Assembly: GCA_002432795.1 (NCBI GenBank)
Contig: DJGU01000018.1
Coordinates: 7,293-13,697, forward strand
Source: Anaerolineaceae bacterium UBA5838
GTDB lineage: Bacteria > Chloroflexota > Anaerolineae > Anaerolineales > Anaerolineaceae
DNA: 6,405 nt
Direction of reading: 5' to 3'
The notes under the pieces are model-generated. The model was not told where the DNA came from and searched no databases. It worked only from the letters and a program-made list of their open reading frames with translations. The position numbers and the translations under genes were made by a program. This document shows positions 1-5,172 of the stretch, piece by piece. Within the stretch, counting starts at the first letter, position 1. Every line of letters starts with the position of its first letter.

Positions 1-477
1 TTCAGCCTGATCCAGTTTTCAACTGAAATTGACGATGACCTGCAAGCTATCGAACCCGCTATCGAGTTTGAAAACCCACTTGAGACGATTTATGGCACCT
101 ACAGTTACAACATGATGGATCCGGGCGTGCAGTGGACGGAAATTTGGGTACGGGATGGGGAGATCGTGCACTACAACAGCGGAACCTGGCAGGGCGGCAG
201 TGGCGGTTATGGTGCGGCTCTGCTGGAGCTTGCGCCTGCCGAATGGCTGCCGGGAAGCTACCAATTGCAGTTTTTCATTGGGGAAAAGTGGATCACGAGC
301 GGTCACTTCCGCGTCCTCGGCAATCCCCCCACCAGCACTCCCACCATAACACCGACTCCATCGCGCACGCCAACCTTCACTCCCAGCCCAACCGCCACGC
401 TGACGCCAACCAGAACGCCCTTGCCTACTGCGACCCCCTTGCCGACCGCAACTCCGCGCCCCAGTACCACCCCTTAG
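1..477 (+). CDS. 3' end of a gene for an exported/surface protein with a T/P-rich C-terminal tail (partial)
   Basis: The frame is open from base 1 to a TAG at 475-477, so the start lies outside the window and 158 residues are visible. Residues 1 to about 107 alternate hydrophobic and polar residues with many Trp, Tyr and Gly (for example WTEIWVRDGE and LPGSYQLQFFIGEKW), which reads as an extracellular beta-sandwich-type domain. The last 50 or so residues are almost only Thr, Pro, Ser, Ala and Arg in TPTPT/LPTATP units, including two adjacent LPTATP units encoded at 421-456. Such T/P-rich stretches are common in exported proteins of Anaerolineae, usually as linkers or wall spacers; here the tail ends the protein. 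No enzyme motif is visible and I cannot name a function. An ATG at 112 is internal, since the upstream frame has the same character. The missing N-terminus could carry any catalytic or signal domain. Confidence 0.75.
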   Translation, partial: FSLIQFSTEIDDDLQAIEPAIEFENPLETIYGTYSYNMMDPGVQWTEIWVRDGEIVHYNSGTWQGGSGGYGAALLELAPAEWLPGSYQLQFFIGEKWITSGHFRVLGNPPTSTPTITPTPSRTPTFTPSPTATLTPTRTPLPTATPLPTATPRPSTTP

Positions 478-536
478 TTTTGCGCTCAGCTCCTGTGCAA
501 AACGCTGCAGGGTGCTCCTGGGATAGGTAAAACCTG

Positions 537-559
537 CCTGTTTGAGACGGTCTCACAGG
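537..559. promoter_or_regulatory. Palindrome/hairpin between the surface-protein gene and recJ
   Basis: The 13-base TGAGAC-G-GTCTCA at 543-555 is a perfect inverted repeat, and outer CCTG (537-540) and CAGG (556-559) extend it, leaving two unpaired Ts. In DNA it could be an operator; in RNA a hairpin. There is no U-run after it, so it is a poor rho-independent terminator. A CATAAT at 570-575 lies 14 bases downstream and could be a -10 box, but no good -35 accompanies it. Function is a guess. Confidence 0.3.
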
Positions 560-614
560 GAGGCCAATTCATAATCTCCGGAGGTGCCTTTGCAAGACAA
601 GGTACAATTAGCAA

Positions 615-2336
615 ATGACAGCAACCAAACACACCACCCCGAAAAAACGCTGGGTCATTGCACCCCTCATCCCAAACGACGTCAAAAACACCCTTAGAGA
701 TTACCCGCCATTCCTGCGGCAACTGCTCTTTAACCGCGGCATTACCACCGCGGAGGTTGCCAGGGCTTACCTGGGAACTGACTCTCCCACTTCAACCGAT
801 CCTTTCCAGATGCTCGGCATTCGCGAAGCGATCCAAGTTATTGAACAGGCGCTTCAGGAAGGCGACAATATCACCATCTATGGCGACTATGATACCGACG
901 GCGTAACTGCCTCCTCGCTGCTGTTTGAGTTTTTCAGCCAACTCGGTCATGAGCCGCGCGTTTACATCCCTAACCGTTTTGATGAGGGTTACGGGCTCAA
1001 CTTGGACGCCGTCGAATTGCTGGCTGCCGAAGGTACGCAGCTGCTCATCACCGTCGACTGCGGTATCCGCTCTTTGCAGGAGGTACAGCGGGCTAACAAC
1101 CTGGGAATGCGCGTGATCGTCACCGACCATCACCAACCCGGCGATCAACTCCCGCAGGCTGATGCCGTCATCAATCCGCACCAGCTGGCTGACCCTTACC
1201 CCTATAAGGAGTTCGCGGGTGTGGGGCTGGCATATAAATTGGCGGAGGCATGGCTTCAGACCCATCCAAATCCTGCCGTTGACCTCAACCAATGGCTCGA
1301 CCTGGTAGCCATTGGCACAGTGGTGGATGTTGCTCCGCTGACCGGAGAAAACCGCTCCCTGGTCAAGCGTGGTCTTGCGCTGATGCGCCAGCCGCGGAGG
1401 CAGGGTTTGTTTTCACTGGCACAGGTAGCCTCCATAAATCCCGCCAAATTTAACGCGGGGCACCTTGGCTTTGTCATTGGTCCGCGTCTGAATGCTGCCG
1501 GGCGCCTCGAAAGTGCTTTGGATGCCTTCCGCTTGCTCACCAGCAAGGATGTTTTTGAGGCTGGCGTGCTGGCACAGCAGCTTGATTCGCTCAACTCCAG
1601 CCGCAAGGAAATCACCAACGAGATTATCGAATCGACCATGCTCAGCATCGCAGAGCAAGACCCGGACGTTCCGATATTGTTCTCTGCCTCGCCTGATTAC
1701 AACGCGGGCGTGGTAGGTTTGGCTGCCGGGCGGCTGACGGAGGCGTACTACAAACCCGCCATTATCGGTTCGGTCGAGGGTGACCTCATCAAAGCTTCCT
1801 GCCGCTCCATCCCCGAGTTCGACATCAACCACGCTCTGGACCAATGCAGCGATTTGCTGGTGAGGCACGGCGGACACCCGATGGCAGCCGGTCTTACTGT
1901 ACGCGCCGAAAATGCCCTGGCATTCCAGGAGCGGCTCATCAACATCGCGCGTGAATCTTTCAAGGGGATCGATCTGACCCCCGTGCTTCACATCGATTAT
2001 GAAATTGCCCTCGATAAATTACAGGCTGAGCACTTTCCAGGTATCCTTGACGCGGTTGACCAACTGGAACCCACCGGCGCTTCCAACCCGAGCGCGCTCT
2101 TTTCCAGCCGTAACTGCCGCGTGCTGCGCGCGAATGCGGTCGGCAAGGGCGAACACCTCAAGCTGCTGCTTGGGGCGGGCAGCAATCAGCTGGATGCCAT
2201 CGCCTTTCGGCATGGTGCTCTGCTTGAAAACTTGCCTGATTATGTGGATATTGCTTACACCTTTGAGATCAATGAGTTCAACGGGCGCAGCACGATGCAG
2301 CTGAACGTGCGCGATATTCAGCCTTCCGCCGCTTAG
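615..2336 (+). CDS. recJ: Single-stranded-DNA-specific exonuclease RecJ
   Basis: RecJ degrades single-stranded DNA 5' to 3' in the cytoplasm, in recombinational, mismatch and base-excision repair, using Mn2+/Mg2+ held by DHH-family residues. At 573 residues it is a normal RecJ length and appears intact. Visible motifs in order: YGDYDTDG at 89-96 (motif I, metal ligands D91 and D93); VDCG at 147-150 (D148); TDHH at 170-173, the DHH signature; DLVAIGTVVDVAPL at 229-242 (motif IV); IGPRLNAAGRLE at 288-299; and RHGGHPMAAG at 417-426, the GGH signature of the DHHA1 domain. The last 130 residues or so fit the OB-fold region, with PTGASNPSALF in the usual place. The ATG at 615 gives the expected N-terminus; an upstream Shine-Dalgarno is weak (AAGG, 599-602). 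The stop overlaps that of the convergent acyltransferase gene, with no terminator between them. No clear promoter is visible, so it may be read from the upstream gene. Confidence 0.96.
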   Translation: MTATKHTTPKKRWVIAPLIPNDVKNTLRDYPPFLRQLLFNRGITTAEVARAYLGTDSPTSTDPFQMLGIREAIQVIEQALQEGDNITIYGDYDTDGVTASSLLFEFFSQLGHEPRVYIPNRFDEGYGLNLDAVELLAAEGTQLLITVDCGIRSLQEVQRANNLGMRVIVTDHHQPGDQLPQADAVINPHQLADPYPYKEFAGVGLAYKLAEAWLQTHPNPAVDLNQWLDLVAIGTVVDVAPLTGENRSLVKRGLALMRQPRRQGLFSLAQVASINPAKFNAGHLGFVIGPRLNAAGRLESALDAFRLLTSKDVFEAGVLAQQLDSLNSSRKEITNEIIESTMLSIAEQDPDVPILFSASPDYNAGVVGLAAGRLTEAYYKPAIIGSVEGDLIKASCRSIPEFDINHALDQCSDLLVRHGGHPMAAGLTVRAENALAFQERLINIARESFKGIDLTPVLHIDYEIALDKLQAEHFPGILDAVDQLEPTGASNPSALFSSRNCRVLRANAVGKGEHLKLLLGAGSNQLDAIAFRHGALLENLPDYVDIAYTFEINEFNGRSTMQLNVRDIQPSAA

Positions 2337-3433
2337 ACTGGCTGCCTCACCGGGTCGATTACGAAATGCTTTTCGCCGGTTTCAAGTCGTCCGTCCTTGT
2401 AGGTTACGACTGAACGGGCAGTAATCCGGACAAGCTTGCCCGCAGCATTTGCCTTTTTCAACAAGGATTGCAGAACCTTGATCCCTTCTGCTACGCGGCT
2501 CCCCTCTTCCAGCCCAAAGCGGTAGGTAAAAAATGCCGGGTTAACCTGCAGATACTGCTGCACCGTTGCCAAAGCAGACTGTACTGCATGCGAATTTATG
2601 CTTCCGGGTTGCTCATACAAGGCCCCTACCGGCAGCTTCAGATTAATTTTAAGACTGTCTAACAACACAGGTGAGTGCAAAAAATGCGCGATCGCTGAGC
2701 CCCAAGACAGATCTGGGATTTCCTCACCCTCAAGGTGCAGTGAGAGCGAATAACGCGATTCATCGGGGATGAGATTTTTCTCTTCTTCAGTAATCAGTTC
2801 ATAAACCGCGTCCATTACCTGGCGCGAATAGCCCATTAACTGATCTTTGTCAGCAACGCTGTCTGAGGGCTTCAGAGCTGGAATTGCCTTACCGACTCTC
2901 ATCAGGAGCTTGGGCTGTTTCAGCTGCATTACTCGCTGGAAGGACCCCTGCAGCCCGCTGAAGCCAATCGGCACAACTTTTGCGCCGGTACGCTGACTGA
3001 GCAGCGCCACGCCGATCTGAGGCTGCATCTTACCCGGTGCCCAGGTTCCGCCCTCAGGAAACATGCCGATCACACCATCCTGCTTGAGCACATCCAGCGC
3101 CTGATACAACCCCTTGCGATCCAGGTTGCCGCGGTTAAGCCGAATGAAGCCATAAAAAGACGTAATGGTACCAATAATCCCCTCGAAGGGCAGATCGCCC
3201 GCCCCAATTGGTTCCACCATGCGCTTGGAGTAGACAGTGATCAATATTGGCTCAATATAAGCGGCGTGATTCCCTGCCAGGATGACCGGCCCCTCAGTGG
3301 GGATATTTTCAAGTCCTTCGATTTTTGTGCGGGTCAACAGCTTCAGCAAGCCGCGCGCTAAAAAACTCAGGATCTTGCGTCTGACCTGTAAGCGGGGGTA
3401 AGGAATGCTATAGGAGGGCTTAGATTGGTTCAT
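2333..3433 (-). CDS. PlsC-type (LPLAT) 1-acyl-glycerol-3-phosphate acyltransferase with a C-terminal extension
   Basis: The N-terminal 210 residues or so form a PlsC/LPLAT domain, whose family moves an acyl chain to lysophosphatidate or a related lysolipid at the inner face of the membrane. Block I is GNHAAYIEP (54-62), block II GFIRLNRGNLDR (95-106), block III FPEGG (125-129), block IV VVPIGF (153-158). Two departures stand out: the catalytic HX4D is HX4E (H56, E61), and the usual FPEGTR reads FPEGGT. Residues from about 225 to 366 form an extension I do not recognise; family members are often 200-250 residues. Residues 20-35 are a hydrophobic/basic amphipathic stretch suited to membrane contact. 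The start at 3433 is supported by GGAG about 7 bases upstream. The gene begins 23 bases after tRNA-Glu on the same strand and probably shares its promoter. Substrate is not determinable; the altered motifs mean a different acceptor or reduced activity is possible. Confidence 0.88.
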   Translation of the reverse strand: MNQSKPSYSIPYPRLQVRRKILSFLARGLLKLLTRTKIEGLENIPTEGPVILAGNHAAYIEPILITVYSKRMVEPIGAGDLPFEGIIGTITSFYGFIRLNRGNLDRKGLYQALDVLKQDGVIGMFPEGGTWAPGKMQPQIGVALLSQRTGAKVVPIGFSGLQGSFQRVMQLKQPKLLMRVGKAIPALKPSDSVADKDQLMGYSRQVMDAVYELITEEEKNLIPDESRYSLSLHLEGEEIPDLSWGSAIAHFLHSPVLLDSLKINLKLPVGALYEQPGSINSHAVQSALATVQQYLQVNPAFFTYRFGLEEGSRVAEGIKVLQSLLKKANAAGKLVRITARSVVTYKDGRLETGEKHFVIDPVRQPV

Positions 3434-3456
3434 GGTAGCTCCGATTAAATAAAGAG

Positions 3457-3529
3457 TGCCCCCACAGGAATTCGAATCCTGGTTTTGGCCTTGAGAGGGC
3501 CGCGTCCTGGGCCACTAGACGATGGGGGC
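3457..3529 (-). tRNA. tRNA-Glu (anticodon CTC)
   Basis: Read on the minus strand, the 73 bases fold as a full cloverleaf: a perfect 7-bp acceptor stem (GCCCCCA with TGGGGGC), D stem GTCT/GGAC, anticodon loop CTCTCAA with CTC at the anticodon positions, a 4-base variable region, and a perfect T stem CAGGA/TCCTG around TTCGAAT. The order and the TCGTCTAG and GGCCCAGGAC blocks match bacterial tRNA-Glu. It decodes GAG. The only stem flaw is a C-A mismatch at the outer end of the anticodon stem (27-43). The discriminator base is A at 3457 and CCA is not encoded, so it must be added after transcription. Confidence 0.96.
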
Positions 3530-3540
3530 GTCAGAGAAAA

Positions 3541-3569
3541 ATAATATCACGCAAAATACGATGCGTCAA
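3541..3569 (-). promoter_or_regulatory. Sigma70-type promoter of the tRNA-Glu-plsC unit
   Basis: On the minus strand TTGACG (3564-3569) and TATTAT (3541-3546) are separated by exactly 17 bases. Both boxes are one base from consensus. Transcription would begin about 5 bases before the tRNA 5' end (near 3534), a usual distance for a tRNA gene, and would run on into the acyltransferase gene. Confidence 0.8.
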
Positions 3570-3692
3570 CAAATTGCCAGACCCACCTATGCCAATAATA
3601 TTTCTACATTTATCTAAGGCTGTCGTTACACTTTTGACCAGACCTAGAAAAAACCACAGCCCAAAGACTGGGTAAATGTCATGAAAAGAAAA

Positions 3693-3717
3693 ACGAGCAA
3701 AGCTCGTCCTGCTTTGC
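3693..3717 (+). repeat. Two overlapping, mutually exclusive inverted repeats
   Basis: ACGAGC-AAA-GCTCGT (3693-3707) is a perfect 6-bp stem with a 3-base loop. GCAAAGC (3697-3703) also pairs perfectly with GCTTTGC (3711-3717) over a 7-base spacer. Both use bases 3697-3703, so only one can form at a time. The site is 116-140 bases upstream of the AAA_14/DUF4143 start and upstream of its predicted promoter, so it would act as DNA, or in a longer transcript. No run of U follows it. Confidence 0.45.
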
Positions 3718-3737
3718 GCAAACCAAGAAGTTTATAC

Positions 3738-3770
3738 GTACAATTCCGCATTTACATTGCATAATTGTAC
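3738..3770. promoter_or_regulatory. Inverted repeat around the -35 box of the AAA_14/DUF4143 promoter (candidate operator)
   Basis: GTACAATT (3738-3745) and AATTGTAC (3763-3770) are perfect 8-bp inverted arms separated by 17 bases, with centres 25 bases apart. The predicted -35 box TTGCAT (3757-3762) lies in the spacer directly against the right arm, and the right arm occupies the start of the -35/-10 spacer. A related half-site ACAATTA occurs at 3794-3800, just after the predicted start of transcription. A dimeric repressor or activator could bind here; no regulator gene is in the window. Confidence 0.45.
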
Positions 3771-3784
3771 ATTATTGTTATAAT
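3757..3784 (+). promoter_or_regulatory. Sigma70-type promoter of the AAA_14/DUF4143 gene
   Basis: TTGCAT (3757-3762) and a perfect TATAAT (3779-3784) are 16 bases apart. Transcription would start near 3791, giving a leader of about 42 bases before the ATG at 3833. The Shine-Dalgarno GGAG lies at 3822-3825, 7 bases before the start codon. Confidence 0.65.
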
Positions 3785-3832
3785 ATGGATAAGACAATTA
3801 GTATATTTGATTAAAAAGTTTGGAGTGTCTTT

Positions 3833-4984
3833 ATGATAGAAAGAACCCTTGCAACTAAGATTACGTCCCTGAGCCAGAAATTTCAGGTGATTACGATCAC
3901 AGGACCACGCCAGTCTGGAAAAACAACCCTTGTGAAAGCTACTTTTCCTTCTATGCCTTACGTCTCTCTGGAAGAACCCGACATCCGGCAGATCGCGCTA
4001 ACAGACCCTCGCGGCTTTCTCTCCAATTACCCCGATGGCGCTATTCTGGATGAAGTTCAAAATACTCCCGAGTTATTTTCTTACATTCAGAGGATTGTGG
4101 ATGAAAACCGCCAGATTCAATTTATCCTGACAGGATCTTCTAATTTTTTGTTATTGGAGAAAATCAGCCAGACGCTGGCAGGTCGTACCGCGGTCCTACA
4201 TCTACTCCCCTTTTCGCTTCAAGAACTTGAACCTTTGACAGTAACCTACGAAGACTTGATCTTCAAAGGTCAGTACCCTCGCATCTACGACCGAAAAATT
4301 TCCCCTACTGATTTCTACCCTTCCTATATCCAAACCTATGTGGACAAGGATGTACGCTTGCTTAAAAACATCGGGGATATCAACGCCTTTATACAATTTA
4401 CGCAACTGTGTGCCGGCCGAATTGGACAGCCGCTCAATTATGCTAGCCTGGCGAATGATGCAGGCATTAGCCCAAATACCGCTAAATCCTGGCTCTCCGT
4501 ACTGGAAAGTTCGTATATCCTGTATCGCTTACAACCTTACTATCAAAACTTCAACAAGCGCCTGGTGAAATCACCCAAGCTGTATTTTTATGATACCGGA
4601 GTAGCCTGCTCACTGCTTGGCATCCGCGAACAAGAACAAGTCAATCTACATTATCTAAAAGGTTCACTCTTCGAAAACCTGATAATCAACGAATTCATTA
4701 AACGTAATTACAACCACGGCGAGAACCTTCATCCCTATTATTGGCAGAACAACCACGGCAAAGAAATTGACTGTTTATTAGTAAAGGGTAATAGAGTTAC
4801 TCCGATTGAGATTAAATCTGGAAAAACAATCTCAACCAGCTATTTTGATAATCTTAAATACTGGTCGTCTCTAACTGCTTTACCTGAAAGTGAAGGTTAT
4901 GTGGTCTATGGCGGGGAGCAATCCATGCAAACAAGTGCTGGTGCATTAATCAGCTGGCAGGATTTGGAACATATTCCGTACTAA
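3833..4984 (+). CDS. AAA_14/DUF4143 family ATPase with a PD-(D/E)xK-like C-terminus
   Basis: The protein has 383 residues, typical of the AAA_14 (ATPase) plus DUF4143 architecture, a widespread family of unclear role often found on variable DNA. Walker A is GPRQSGKT (24-31), Walker B AILDEVQ (70-76), a sensor-1-like LTGSSN lies at 99-104, and LAGRT at 115-119 carries a likely arginine finger or sensor. Residues 198-232 (LNYASLANDAGIS onward) look like a winged helix-turn-helix. The C-terminal part has FEN with E281, KEID (310-313) and IEIK (325-328), an E...D...ExK pattern like the restriction-endonuclease fold. All key residues are present, so it should be active as an ATPase; nuclease action is only suggested. 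Sampled lines are near 43% GC against about 60% in recJ, so it may have been acquired. The start has a good GGAG. It stands alone, with no toxin, methylase or other defence partner beside it, and no terminator is evident after it. Confidence 0.9.
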   Translation: MIERTLATKITSLSQKFQVITITGPRQSGKTTLVKATFPSMPYVSLEEPDIRQIALTDPRGFLSNYPDGAILDEVQNTPELFSYIQRIVDENRQIQFILTGSSNFLLLEKISQTLAGRTAVLHLLPFSLQELEPLTVTYEDLIFKGQYPRIYDRKISPTDFYPSYIQTYVDKDVRLLKNIGDINAFIQFTQLCAGRIGQPLNYASLANDAGISPNTAKSWLSVLESSYILYRLQPYYQNFNKRLVKSPKLYFYDTGVACSLLGIREQEQVNLHYLKGSLFENLIINEFIKRNYNHGENLHPYYWQNNHGKEIDCLLVKGNRVTPIEIKSGKTISTSYFDNLKYWSSLTALPESEGYVVYGGEQSMQTSAGALISWQDLEHIPY

Positions 4985-5172
4985 ACTAATAAAAGCATTT
5001 CAGCGTGGTATGAGACTGCGTTTACCAGATAAAATGGGTAGTCCCCCCGCTATTTGAGCAGCCAGAGGTGGTCAGGTGGATGGACGCATACTTAATTGCT
5101 CCAATGCCAAAATACACCCTTTCATTTGCATCCCACTCGTATTTCCCTATAATTAAGACAAGGAGTAAAAAT
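4985..5172. other. Intergenic region between the ATPase and the aldo/keto reductase
   Basis: These 188 bases contain no convincing gene or strong terminator. TGGTA (5006-5010) and TACCA (5023-5027) form a weak inverted repeat. The frame of the reductase is open back to an ATG at 5068, but that stretch has no ribosome site or family similarity. The right part holds the reductase promoter and ribosome site. Confidence 0.5.
5126..5153 (+). promoter_or_regulatory. Sigma70-type promoter of the aldo/keto reductase gene
   Basis: TTGCAT (5126-5131) and a perfect TATAAT (5148-5153) are 16 bases apart, the same hexamers and spacing as in front of the AAA_14/DUF4143 gene. Transcription would start near 5160, giving a very short leader of about 13 bases that begins almost at the Shine-Dalgarno AGGAG (5161-5165). 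Confidence 0.65.

Larger units (their letters stand above)
3530..3832. other. AT-rich intergenic region between tRNA-Glu and the AAA_14/DUF4143 gene
   Basis: These 303 bases separate two divergent units. They hold the tRNA promoter at the left end, a pair of overlapping inverted repeats near 3693-3717, and a promoter with a flanking inverted repeat at 3738-3784. The part from about 3570 to 3690 shows no gene or known RNA that I can recognise; a small CCCA-N5-TGGG hairpin lies at 3660-3672. No direct repeats or attachment sites were found when comparing it with the far side of the ATPase gene. Confidence 0.7.

Noticed and set aside
132..530. A second plus-strand frame overlapping the T/P-rich tail
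   Set aside because: Its low-complexity His/Gln/Asn-rich part is the shifted reading of the Thr/Pro codon repeats, and the first frame runs open from the window edge.
576..584. CTCCGGAGG occurring here and again at 6302-6310
   Set aside because: Two copies of a 9-base GC-rich palindrome-containing string in 6.4 kb, with different surroundings, do not make a repeat family.
792..1991. Long open frames on the minus strand inside recJ
   Set aside because: They lie antisense to a complete, motif-rich RecJ and show no recognisable family pattern or ribosome site; they are by-products of GC-rich coding sequence.
3681..3764. A 27-codon basic reading frame (MKRKTSKARP...) upstream of the ATPase
   Set aside because: No convincing ribosome site, it overlaps the inverted repeats and the -35 box, and such a short frame is expected by chance.
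5068..5172. Upstream in-frame ATG as start of the aldo/keto reductase
   Set aside because: The extra 35 residues do not resemble the family, there is no ribosome site, and the predicted promoter lies after it; AGGAG with ATG at 5173 fits better.
3530..5172. Possible integrated element with attachment sites at the tRNA
   Set aside because: The tRNA's 5' end, not its 3' end, faces the ATPase gene, and I found no copy of tRNA sequence or matching direct repeats on the other side; no integrase or transposase is present.
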